This document shows, piece by piece, positions 8,191-15,478 of a DNA stretch of 32,091 nt (positions are counted from its first letter, which is position 1; each line of letters starts with the position of its first letter). Origin of the DNA: Deltaproteobacteria bacterium (GTDB lineage Bacteria; Myxococcota_A; Polyangia; Haliangiales; Haliangiaceae). Below the pieces are notes generated by a model. It made no database searches. It was given only the letters and a program-made list of their open reading frames with translations, and was not told the origin of the DNA. The stretch lies in NCBI GenBank assembly GCA_021413675.1, contig JAIOQA010000331.1:1-32091 (forward strand), given 5' to 3'. The position numbers and the translations under genes were made by a program.

Positions 8191-9219
8191 TCAGCGCTTC
8201 TTCTTCGAGGCCGGCTTCGCGGCGCCGGGCTTCGCCTTCGCGTCCTTGTCGCCGTCGGCCTCGCCCTCCGCCGCCAGCACGACGCGCTTGGGCGCGACCA
8301 CGCCATCGCGAAAGCCGCCGACCCGATCGCCGAGCTCGGCGGCGAGCGGCGCGGGCTTGCCCGTGCGGATGAGCGTGATCGCCGCGTAGGTCGACAGGCC
8401 GAACACCACGATCGACATCCACTGCGCGAAGGTCAGGCCGACGTAGCGCGGATCCGACGACGACAGGCGCAGGTACTCGAGGAAGAACCGGACCGGCGCG
8501 TACAGGCCGGCGATGAGCACGGCGAGGAAGCCCGCGGGCAGCGGCTTCTTGCGCTTGAACGCGAGGCTCAGCACCAGGACGTTGACCGGGATCAGGTACA
8601 GCAACTCGTAGAAGCCGAGGTTGTGGGCCCGCGTCACCATGCCCTGGACCACGCCCGGGAACTCGGCCAGGAGGCGCCGGTCGTAGAGCGCCTTCCACGG
8701 GTAGTCGAAGCCCATCGCGAAGTCGGTGGCCGCGCCGATGTGATCGTGGACGATCGTGCAGCCGATGCGGCCGATCGTGAAGCCGAGGATCAGGCCGCAC
8801 CCGATGATGTCGAACATCAGGCCGGTGCGGAACCGGCGGTACCAGATGTAGCCGGTGAGGCCCATCGCGCCGCCGATGAAGCCGCCGTAGGACGAGATGC
8901 CGTGCCAGAGCTTGAGGATGAGCAGCGGGTCGTCCGCGAACTCCTCGCGCTGATAGGCCAGCACGTCGAACACGTGGGCGCCGATGAAGCCGGTCACGAC
9001 CACCCAGCCGGTCAGCTTGCGGAGGTCGTCGTCGTCGACACCGTACTTGATGGCGTAGCGCCGGCAGACCTCCGCGCCGAGGAGCACGCCGGTCGCGACG
9101 AGCATGCCGAACGGCTGGATCTCGAGGCCGAGGTTGAGGGTCGGAACATCGAAGTACGGGAGGCCACCGGCCGCTGCACCGGTGATGACAGCGACGGCAC
9201 CGAGGAGCACTGCGAGCAT
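8191..9219 (-). CDS. Lgt-like prolipoprotein diacylglyceryl transferase family protein
   Basis: This 342-residue protein has about seven membrane helices and the Lgt layout, including FGMLVATGVLLG near 37-48, the HGISSYGGFIGG segment near the middle, and a C-terminal RFFLEYLR that matches the Arg239/Glu243 region of E. coli Lgt. The family signature is altered: E. coli GRLGNFINGE reads GRIGCTIVHD here. Arg143 and Gly154 equivalents are kept, Asn146 becomes Cys and Glu151 becomes Asp, followed by His. Lgt transfers diacylglycerol from phosphatidylglycerol to the lipobox Cys of prelipoproteins. The variant may be the lineage's normal Lgt or a paralogue with another substrate. A hydrophilic Lys/Ala-rich tail of about 45 residues is extra. 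A TAGGCT box lies 7 nt before the ATG. Confidence 0.8.
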   Translation of the reverse strand: MLAVLLGAVAVITGAAAGGLPYFDVPTLNLGLEIQPFGMLVATGVLLGAEVCRRYAIKYGVDDDDLRKLTGWVVVTGFIGAHVFDVLAYQREEFADDPLLILKLWHGISSYGGFIGGAMGLTGYIWYRRFRTGLMFDIIGCGLILGFTIGRIGCTIVHDHIGAATDFAMGFDYPWKALYDRRLLAEFPGVVQGMVTRAHNLGFYELLYLIPVNVLVLSLAFKRKKPLPAGFLAVLIAGLYAPVRFFLEYLRLSSSDPRYVGLTFAQWMSIVVFGLSTYAAITLIRTGKPAPLAAELGDRVGGFRDGVVAPKRVVLAAEGEADGDKDAKAKPGAAKPASKKKR

Positions 9220-9226
9220 CGCGCGG

Positions 9227-9232
9227 AGCCTA
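9227..9232 (-). promoter_or_regulatory. -10-like box for the Lgt-like gene
   Basis: TAGGCT followed by CC on the minus strand, 7 nt before the ATG at 9219. No Shine-Dalgarno sequence. It is divergent from the histidine phosphatase promoter; both boxes fit in the 78-bp intergenic space. Confidence 0.5.
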
Positions 9233-9260
9233 CACCATCAGACGCAGGCGGGCCCGCGCC

Positions 9261-9290
9261 TTGACCCTCGCGCGTGCCGGGCGTTACGGT
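9261..9290 (+). promoter_or_regulatory. Promoter with -35 and -10 for the histidine phosphatase
   Basis: TTGACC at 9261-9266 and TACGGT at 9285-9290 are separated by 18 nt, the only case in the window where a near-consensus -35 pairs with the TANNNTCS box. The box ends 7 nt before the GTG at 9298, so the mRNA would begin at or one base before that codon. This supports 9298 over the in-frame GTG at 9274, which would lie upstream of the -10. Confidence 0.55.
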
Positions 9291-9297
9291 CCTGCCC

Positions 9298-9915
9298 GTG
9301 CCGACCTGGCTGTATTTGATCCGGCACGGTGCCACCGCATGGCACAAGGACGGCCGCGTCCTCGGCAACCGCGACATCCCGCTCGACGCCGACGGCGTGG
9401 CCCAGGCCGAGGCGCTGACCGCCGCGCTCGCCGAGCGCCGGATCGCCGAGGTCGTGGCCAGCCCGCTCATGCGCGCGGTCCGCACCGCCGAGGCGATCGG
9501 CAAGCGCCACCGCATCGAGGTCGCGCGCGATCCCCGCCTGACCGACCTGCGCATGGGCGCGTGGGAGGGCAAGCCACAGGCCGAGCTCGCCGCCCACGCC
9601 GAGTACCGCCGCATGCTCGCGGTCCCCGACGAGCGCATCCCCGGCGGCGAGAGCCTGCGCGAGCTCGCGACCCGCGCGCGCAACGCCGTCGATCAGATCG
9701 TCGGCGACAACCCGTCGGGCGACGCGGTCGCGGTCGTGACCCACGGCGCGGTCATCCGCGCGCTGGTCCTCGATTACCTCGGCGCGCCGCTCGAGGCCTT
9801 CGACCGGATCGACGTCGCGACCGGATCGATCACCGCCATCGCGTTCTCCGGCGCGACCGTCAAGGTCGTCGCCATTGGCTGGACCCCCGACCTCGGGAGA
9901 GTGACCCATGGCTGA
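9298..9915 (+). CDS. Histidine phosphatase family protein (phosphoglycerate mutase-like)
   Basis: 205 residues from GTG 9298. The catalytic RHG is at 9-11 (His10 would be phosphorylated), followed by GNRDIPLDADG, SPLMRAVRTAEAI with the second phosphate-binding Arg, the conserved Glu in PGGESLRELATRARNAV, and the second catalytic His in VVTHGAVIRAL. This is the branch-2-independent cofactor-type phosphatase layout used by CobC, GpmB-like and other phosphatases, so the substrate is not fixed. The C-terminus overlaps the start of the ThDP enzyme gene by 8 bp, implying coupling. A functional link between the two is not obvious. Alternative start: GTG 9274, which adds eight residues. Confidence 0.87.
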   Translation: MPTWLYLIRHGATAWHKDGRVLGNRDIPLDADGVAQAEALTAALAERRIAEVVASPLMRAVRTAEAIGKRHRIEVARDPRLTDLRMGAWEGKPQAELAAHAEYRRMLAVPDERIPGGESLRELATRARNAVDQIVGDNPSGDAVAVVTHGAVIRALVLDYLGAPLEAFDRIDVATGSITAIAFSGATVKVVAIGWTPDLGRVTHG

Positions 9916-11548
9916 GCTCATGATCGGTGGACACATCATCGCGCGGCAACTCAAGGCCGAAGGCGTGTCCTGCATCTTCACGCTGTGCGGCGGTCACGTC
10001 GCGCCGATCTACGACGGCTGTCTGCGGGAGGGCATCGACATCGTCGATACCCGCCACGAGCAGGCCGCGGTCCACGCCGCCGACGGCTGGGCCCGCCTGA
10101 CGCGGCAGTGCGGCGTCGCGGTGATCACCGCGGGCCCCGGCGTCACCGACGGCGTGACCGGCGTGGCCAACGCCTACCAGGCGTCGATCCCGCTGGTCGT
10201 GTTCGGCGGCGCCGCCGAGCTGCGCTTCAAGGGCAAGGGCGCGCTCCAGGAGATGGAGCAGACCTCGCTGCTGGCGCCGATCACCAAGGCGTCGTTCACG
10301 GCCAGCGATCCGAAGCGCCTCGCCGAGTACGTGCGGACCGCGTTCCGCATCGCGACCTCGGGCGTGCCCGGGCCGGTGTTCATCGAGGTGCCGTTCGATG
10401 TCCTGACCCAGCAGGTGACCGATCCGCTGTTCCCGGCGGCGCCGCGGCCGTGGCCGCGCCAGCCCGGCGATCCGGCGGCGATCGCCGCGGCCGCCGCGCT
10501 GATCGATCAGGCCAAGCAGCCGATGATCTTCGCCGGCTCGCAGGTCTACTGGGACGACGCCGCCGACGAGCTGCGCGCGCTGGCCGAGCGCGCCGGCATC
10601 CCGGTGTTCCTGAACGCGATGGGCCGCGGCGCCTTGCCCAGCGAGCACCCGCTGTCGCTCAGCCACGCCCGCAAGAACGGCTTCCGCGGCACCGATCTCG
10701 CGATCGTCGTCGGCACGCCGCTCGACTTCCGGGTCGGCTACGGCGCCGGCATCAACAAGGACGCCACGATCATCCAGCTCGATCGCGACCCGACCAAGAT
10801 CGCGCAGAACCGCGACGCCGCGGTGGCGATCCTCGGCGATGCGAAGAGCATGCTCGGCCAGCTCGCGGCCGCGGTCGCCGACGGCGGCGGGCGCACCGCC
10901 GGCTGGATCGAGGAGCTGCGCACAGCCGAGCGCGCGCAGGACGCGAAGCTCGCCAAGTGGGCGACCTCGGATGCGCAGCCGATCAACCACTACCGCCTCG
11001 GCAAGGCGATCGCGGATGCGATCGACGAGGACACGATCGTCATCGGCGACGGCGGCGACTGCGTCGCGCTGGCGGCCAAGGTCATCCCGCGCGGCAAGAT
11101 GGGCACGTGGATGGATCCGGGGCCGCTCGGCTGTCTCGGCATCGGCGCGCCGTTCGCGATCGCCGCCAAGAAGCTGCGGCCGGGCGCCAAGGTGCTCGTG
11201 CTCTCGGGCGACGGCAGCTTCGGCTTGAACGGCTTCGACTTCGAGACCTGCGTCCGGTTCGGCCTGCACGTCTGCGTCGTCGTCGGCAACGACGCGGCGT
11301 GGGGGCAGATCCGCGGGCCGCAGGTGATGATCTTCGGGGCCGCGCGCTCGCCGGCGACCAAGCTCGCGCCGACCCGCTACGACCGCGTGGTCGAGGCGTT
11401 CGGCGGCAAGGGCTACCACGTCGAGGATCCGGCCGAGCTCACCGCGACGATCAAGCGCGCGCTCGCCGAGCCGACGGTGACCTGCATCAACGTGCCGATC
11501 GATCCGGACTTCGTGGTGAAGAGCGGCGCGGCGAAGCTGACGGTCTGA
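9908..11548 (+). CDS. ThDP-dependent enzyme, ILVBL/2-hydroxyacyl-CoA lyase-like (often annotated acetolactate synthase)
   Basis: A 546-residue three-domain ThDP enzyme. The N-terminal pyrimidine domain has FTLCGGHVAPIYDGC and the catalytic Glu in DTRHEQAAVHAADGWARL, then ITAGPGVTDGVTGVANA. The central TPP-enzyme-M domain is near 195-330. The C-terminal pyrophosphate domain has the metal motif LSGDGSFGLNGFDFE ending at NDAAWGQI. The GGHV...VDTRHEQAAVHAAD and GALQEMEQ pattern is closer to eukaryotic ILVBL and 2-hydroxyacyl-CoA lyases than to biosynthetic acetolactate synthase, and no ilvN small subunit gene follows. A role in 2-hydroxyacyl-CoA cleavage or a related carboligase reaction is inferred. 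ATG 9908 overlaps the phosphatase gene. A 66-codon membrane protein gene follows after 1 bp. Confidence 0.85.
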   Translation: MAELMIGGHIIARQLKAEGVSCIFTLCGGHVAPIYDGCLREGIDIVDTRHEQAAVHAADGWARLTRQCGVAVITAGPGVTDGVTGVANAYQASIPLVVFGGAAELRFKGKGALQEMEQTSLLAPITKASFTASDPKRLAEYVRTAFRIATSGVPGPVFIEVPFDVLTQQVTDPLFPAAPRPWPRQPGDPAAIAAAAALIDQAKQPMIFAGSQVYWDDAADELRALAERAGIPVFLNAMGRGALPSEHPLSLSHARKNGFRGTDLAIVVGTPLDFRVGYGAGINKDATIIQLDRDPTKIAQNRDAAVAILGDAKSMLGQLAAAVADGGGRTAGWIEELRTAERAQDAKLAKWATSDAQPINHYRLGKAIADAIDEDTIVIGDGGDCVALAAKVIPRGKMGTWMDPGPLGCLGIGAPFAIAAKKLRPGAKVLVLSGDGSFGLNGFDFETCVRFGLHVCVVVGNDAAWGQIRGPQVMIFGAARSPATKLAPTRYDRVVEAFGGKGYHVEDPAELTATIKRALAEPTVTCINVPIDPDFVVKSGAAKLTV

Positions 11549-11549
11549 G

Positions 11550-11750
11550 ATGAGCTGGGCACCGTTCGCGCTGGCGATCGTCTTCGGCTTGCTGGTCTCG
11601 GCCGGCATCTATTTCACGGTCATGTGGCCGGACGTGGCGCCCGACGACGAGGCGGAGGACGAGGTCGGTGCCGCGCCCGCGACCGTCGCCGACGACGCGG
11701 CGAAGGCCGACGCCCCGGGCGATGCCGCCGGTGGCGACACGGCCTCCTGA
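11550..11750 (+). CDS. Small single-pass membrane protein, 66 aa
   Basis: One hydrophobic helix (about residues 4-27, FALAIVFGLLVSAGIYFTVMW) is followed by a strongly acidic, Ala-rich tail with no recognisable domain. The ATG at 11550 comes 1 bp after the stop of the ThDP enzyme gene, so it is probably translated by re-initiation in the same operon. Topology is uncertain. No family is recognised. The close coupling and the clear helix-plus-tail composition support a real gene, but it is short and compositionally biased. Confidence 0.6.
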   Translation: MSWAPFALAIVFGLLVSAGIYFTVMWPDVAPDDEAEDEVGAAPATVADDAAKADAPGDAAGGDTAS

Positions 11751-11777
11751 GAACGGGCGCGCCGCGGATCGCCGCGG

Positions 11778-11783
11778 TATCCT
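11778..11783 (+). promoter_or_regulatory. -10-like box for the double DsbA-fold protein
   Basis: TATCCT followed by CG, 9 nt before the ATG at 11793. Predicted mRNA leader of about 3 nt. No Shine-Dalgarno site is present. Confidence 0.48.
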
Positions 11784-11792
11784 CGCCCTTCG

Positions 11793-13133
11793 ATGATGCG
11801 CGCAGCGCTGATCTCCGCGGTCGCGCTGTGCGCGTCGGTCGCGCGCGCGCGCGCGGACGATGGGCCGGTGCTGCAACCGCGCCCGAACATCGTGCGCATC
11901 GAGCACGCCGCGATCGGCGGCGCGCCGACGATGGGCCCGGCCGACGCGCTGGTCACCGTCGAGCTGTTCTTCATCGCGGGCGCGCCGCAGTCACGCGCCG
12001 TGCTCGGCCGCCTGATCGCGCTCGCCGAGCGCCACCCGCGGCGCGTGCGGCTGGTGCTGCGCCCGCTCGAGCGCCAGGGCCAGATCCTCGTGCCCGAGGC
12101 GCTGCTCGAGGCCGCGGCCCACGGCAAGGCCTGGGAGCTGCTCGACGCGCTCGACGATGGCCAGGGCCCGATCTCGCGCGACGACCTGCTCGCGCGGATC
12201 GCGGCGATCGGCGTCGATCCGCAGCGCGTGATCGCGGCGTGGGACGACGAGCGCCACAAGCCCGCGCTCGACGCCAACGAGCGCCGCCGGGTCCGGCGCT
12301 ACGCCCAGGGCGTGCCCGACGCGCTGTTCAACGGCCGCTCGGTGCGGCGGCCGCTGCCCAGCCTGTCCGACGACGATCTCGAGGAGGCGTACCGCGACGC
12401 GTACGCCCGCGCGCAGGGCTTCCTCGCCGACGGCGTGCCGCGCGCGGCGCTGGCCGCGGCGTTCGAGCGCGACCTCGATCGACCGACCACGATGTTCGTG
12501 CCCGGCGCCGTCGAGGACGACGACGACGATCTCCCCGATGGCGAGCCCGCGTTGATGGCCGGCGCGATCGACACCACCGGGCTGCCCAGCCTCGGGCCGG
12601 CCGCCGCCCCGGTCGAGGTCCTGGTGTTCTGCGATCTGACCCAGCGCGGCTGCCACCGCCAGCTGGCCAGCGCCGCCCGGGTCATCGAGCTGTTCCCGAC
12701 CGAGGCGCGGGTGGTGTGGTCGCCCTGGTACTCGATCGCCCAGGACGTCTCCTCGGACAGCGATCAGGTCGCGCGCGCCGCGCTGTGCGCCACGGCGCTC
12801 GAGGTCGGCTGGGAGTGGGTCACCGCCGCGGTCAGCCGGGGCCAGCGCCGGTCGCTCGACGCGCGCTCGATCGGCGACCTCGTCGACGATCTCCAGCTCG
12901 ATCGCGGCCGGCTGGACGCGTGCATGGAGCGGCTCGCGCCGGGCGCCGGGCGGGTCCGGATCGCGCGCGCCGCGCAGGCCGGGATCATCCACGGCCCGAC
13001 GGTGGTCGTGGGCGGCCGCATCTACGTCGGCGGGGTCGCCGAGCCCCGCGTGCTGCAGAGCCTCATCGAGGACGAGCTCGAGCCCGGCCTGCTCGAGCGG
13101 GCCGCGCCCGACTACCGCGCTCCGACGCGCTGA
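11793..13133 (+). CDS. Exported protein with two DsbA-like thioredoxin folds lacking CxxC
   Basis: 446 residues with a Sec signal peptide (about 1-22, cut after ARA). Two DsbA/thioredoxin-like domains are visible, near 40-235 and 265-430. Each has the entry strand (VTVELFFIAGAPQS and VEVLVFCDLTQRGC) and a cis-Pro segment (GVPDALFNGRS and GPTVVVGGRIYVGG). Where DsbA-type oxidoreductases have CPYC, the first domain has APQS and the second QRGC, so only one of four active-site Cys remains. Disulfide exchange by the usual mechanism is therefore unlikely; a binding or chaperone role, or a single-Cys reaction, is possible. The linker at 245-262 is very acidic. It is the first gene of a plus-strand envelope/signalling series. 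Confidence 0.72.
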   Translation: MMRAALISAVALCASVARARADDGPVLQPRPNIVRIEHAAIGGAPTMGPADALVTVELFFIAGAPQSRAVLGRLIALAERHPRRVRLVLRPLERQGQILVPEALLEAAAHGKAWELLDALDDGQGPISRDDLLARIAAIGVDPQRVIAAWDDERHKPALDANERRRVRRYAQGVPDALFNGRSVRRPLPSLSDDDLEEAYRDAYARAQGFLADGVPRAALAAAFERDLDRPTTMFVPGAVEDDDDDLPDGEPALMAGAIDTTGLPSLGPAAAPVEVLVFCDLTQRGCHRQLASAARVIELFPTEARVVWSPWYSIAQDVSSDSDQVARAALCATALEVGWEWVTAAVSRGQRRSLDARSIGDLVDDLQLDRGRLDACMERLAPGAGRVRIARAAQAGIIHGPTVVVGGRIYVGGVAEPRVLQSLIEDELEPGLLERAAPDYRAPTR

Positions 13134-13263
13134 CCGGACCGCGGGGCTGAAAGAGTCTGAAACAATCGCCGGCGCCAGCGGCGACAAACCCGCGGAAACC
13201 AGTCGCGTGATTTCGCGGACTTGATTGACCGCGGACACCGGCGCGTGATACCTCCGAGGGAGG
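13134..13263 (+). promoter_or_regulatory. Upstream region of the PP2C-cNMP gene with a spaced direct repeat
   Basis: This 130-bp gap is less GC-rich than its surroundings. It holds CTGAAA at 13147-13152 and again at 13157-13162, a 10-bp centre-to-centre spacing that would put both copies on one DNA face. TTGATT/TTGACC overlap at 13221-13230, but no good -10 follows at normal spacing. GAGGGAGG sits directly against the ATG at 13264. The regulator is unknown. Confidence 0.25.
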
Positions 13264-14565
13264 ATGGAGCTGACCTTCGCGGCGGCCACCGACGTCGGTC
13301 GGCAGCGCACGCACAACGAGGACAACTTCCTCATCGACAAGAAGCTCCGTCTGTTCATGGTCGCCGACGGCATGGGCGGCCACGCAGCGGGCGAGGTCGC
13401 CTCCTCCATCGCGGTCCACGAGATCCGCGACGCGATCTACAACAACCGCGATCTCATCGAGCGCTACCGCGTCGACGAGCCGACGGTCCAGCCGATCGAG
13501 ATCCTGCAGATCCTCGAGCACGCGATCCAGGCGGCGTGCACCACGGTCTTCAACCGCGCCCAGGCCGAGCAGGACAAGCGCGGCATGGGCACGACCGCGT
13601 CGGTGCTGCTGATCGGCGGCGCGCCCGATCACCTGCGCGGGTTCATCGCCCACGTCGGCGACAGCCGCGTGTACCTCGCGCGCCAGGCGCAGTGCCACCA
13701 GCTCACCGAGGACCACTCGCTCATGAACGAGCTGGTCCGGCGCGGCAAGCTCAAGCGCGATCAGATCGACAACTCGCCCTACAAGCAGTTCAAGAACGCG
13801 GTCACCCGCGCGGTCGGCGTGTACGCGTCGGTCGAGGTCGACACGTTCGACTTCGACATCCTGCCCGGCGATCGCTTCCTGCTCTGCACGGATGGGCTCT
13901 ACGCCTACCTCGACGACACCACCCTGCCCGACCTGCTGTCGACCGGGGACGTCAAGGAGGTGCCGCCGGCGCTGGTCACGCTCGCCAACGGCGGCGGCGG
14001 CCACGACAACATCACCGGCATCGTGATCCGCGTCGGCGACGACGCGCAGCCGGCGGTGCCGCCGGGCAAGGCCGGCGAGGTCTCGCTCAAGCTCGAGGTG
14101 CTCAAGGCGATGCAGATGTTCCGCTACCTCTCCTACAAGGAGCTGGTGCGGGTCATGAACATCACCGAGACCGCCGACTTCGGCGCCGACGACGCGATCT
14201 TCCACGAGGGCGCCCAGGGCGACGCGATGTACGTCGTCATGTCGGGCATGGTCCGCCTGTCCAAGGCCGGCATCCCGGTCGCCGAGCTCGGCAAGGGCCA
14301 GCACTTCGGCGAGATGAGCCTGGTCGATCGCAGCGTGCGATCGCTCACCGCGACCGCGGCCGAGACCGCGCGCCTCGCGGTGATCAAGCGCAAGGACTTC
14401 TACGACATCATCAAGAAGGAGCCCGCGCTCGCGGTGAAGCTCCTCTGGAGCTTCGTCCAGGTCCTGGGGGCGCGCCTGCGCAAGACCACCAGCGACCTCA
14501 GTGACGCTCTGCACGGCGACCGCCACGGCCTCGACACCACGTCCGAGAACTTGTTCCAGGACTGA
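13264..14565 (+). CDS. PP2C-type Ser/Thr phosphatase fused to a cyclic-nucleotide-binding domain
   Basis: 433 residues. The PP2C domain spans about 1-258: RTHNEDN at 15-21, VADGMGGHAAGE at 33-44 (metal-binding Asp36), GMGTTASV at 108-114, HVGDSRVYLAR at 130-140, LCTDGLYAYL at 207-216 (Asp210) and GGHDNITGIVI at 245-255 (Asp248). All metal-binding positions appear intact, so it should be active on phospho-Ser/Thr. A cNMP-binding domain follows at about 285-410 with EGAQGDAMYVVMSG and the phosphate-binding cassette HFGEMSLVDRSVRSLTA (FGE 348-350, Arg359). No membrane helix or signal peptide is seen, so it is cytosolic. The inference is a phosphatase gated by cAMP, cGMP or a related nucleotide, opposing the many Ser/Thr kinases typical of myxobacteria. 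Confidence 0.93.
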   Translation: MELTFAAATDVGRQRTHNEDNFLIDKKLRLFMVADGMGGHAAGEVASSIAVHEIRDAIYNNRDLIERYRVDEPTVQPIEILQILEHAIQAACTTVFNRAQAEQDKRGMGTTASVLLIGGAPDHLRGFIAHVGDSRVYLARQAQCHQLTEDHSLMNELVRRGKLKRDQIDNSPYKQFKNAVTRAVGVYASVEVDTFDFDILPGDRFLLCTDGLYAYLDDTTLPDLLSTGDVKEVPPALVTLANGGGGHDNITGIVIRVGDDAQPAVPPGKAGEVSLKLEVLKAMQMFRYLSYKELVRVMNITETADFGADDAIFHEGAQGDAMYVVMSGMVRLSKAGIPVAELGKGQHFGEMSLVDRSVRSLTATAAETARLAVIKRKDFYDIIKKEPALAVKLLWSFVQVLGARLRKTTSDLSDALHGDRHGLDTTSENLFQD

Positions 14566-14575
14566 CACGGTCGTG

Positions 14576-14581
14576 TAGGAT
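14576..14581 (+). promoter_or_regulatory. -10-like box for the 272-aa lipoprotein
   Basis: TAGGAT followed by CG lies 41 nt before the ATG at 14623. This would give a leader of about 35 nt, which contains GAGGGA at 14614-14619, 3 nt before the start. It shows the same octamer used with a normal leader. Confidence 0.35.
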
Positions 14582-14622
14582 CGAGGGCACGCGCGGTCTC
14601 GCCGGCCGCGCCCGAGGGATCC

Positions 14623-15441
14623 ATGTTGCAGCGCCTGTTCCTGTTCGCGTGCGTCGCCGCCATGGTCGGCTGCGCCTCCGCCAAGACCAACGCGACCAGC
14701 GATGGTGCGCCCGGCGCCGACGGCGACACCACCGCGGACGCGCCGCCGAACACGCCCGATGGCTCGCCGGATGCGCTGGTCTGCGCGAAGACGCCGTGCT
14801 CGATGGTCCCGCAGTGCGGCTGCGGCGCCAACATGGCCTGCGATCTCGACACCAGCATGCTCGCGACCGGCGCCACCGCGTGCCGCAACGCCGGCATCGG
14901 CACCGAGGAGACCACGTGCGTGGCGGCGGCGACCTGCACGGCGGGGTACGGCTGCATCGGCGGCCACTGCCGCAAGTGGTGCACCGATGACACGACGTGC
15001 ACGGGCGGGTCCGGCGCGATCTGCGTCATCCAGGTCGTCTTCGGCAACCCGCCGATGAACGTGCCGGGCGCGACCACGTGCTCGACCGATTGCGATCCGA
15101 CCTCGGCGACGCCGGTCGGCTGCCCGGCGACCTGGGGCTGCAACGTCTACTACTCGAACCCCGATGGCGTGGTCGGCAACGCCGACGACAAGAACTTCAC
15201 CGACTGCGATGCGGTCAAGGCCGGCGCTGGCGGCGCCGGTGCGACCTGCACGACCAACGGCGACTGCCAGGCGACGATGGATTGCATCTCCTTCACCAAC
15301 GGCACGATGTCGTGTCACCCGACGTGCCTCTGCCCCAGCGGCAACTGCGCGGCGGGCACGTGCCCGTCCGGCACGGGCAGCTGCCACGCGTTCACGCCAT
15401 CGGCACAGATTGGCACCCGCGAGTACGGCACTTGCTTCTGA
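14623..15441 (+). CDS. Cys-rich putative lipoprotein, 272 aa
   Basis: The signal peptide ends in a lipobox AAMVGC with Cys17 as the lipid-attachment site. A low-complexity Asp/Thr/Ala/Pro linker (about 20-52) leads to a domain with more than twenty cysteines in short repeats such as CSMVPQCGCG, CTAGYGCIGGHCRKWC, CSTDCDPT and CLCPSGNCAAGTC, which suggests a compact, disulfide-rich extracellular domain. No catalytic motif is visible. This design is common among myxobacterial surface lipoproteins of unknown role. ATG 14623 has GAGGGA 3 nt upstream and starts the signal peptide directly. It is followed by two more lipoprotein genes on the same strand. Confidence 0.82.
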   Translation: MLQRLFLFACVAAMVGCASAKTNATSDGAPGADGDTTADAPPNTPDGSPDALVCAKTPCSMVPQCGCGANMACDLDTSMLATGATACRNAGIGTEETTCVAAATCTAGYGCIGGHCRKWCTDDTTCTGGSGAICVIQVVFGNPPMNVPGATTCSTDCDPTSATPVGCPATWGCNVYYSNPDGVVGNADDKNFTDCDAVKAGAGGAGATCTTNGDCQATMDCISFTNGTMSCHPTCLCPSGNCAAGTCPSGTGSCHAFTPSAQIGTREYGTCF

Positions 15442-15478
15442 CGCGGAACCGCTGGCGGCCTGTGGCAGGCTCGCCGCC

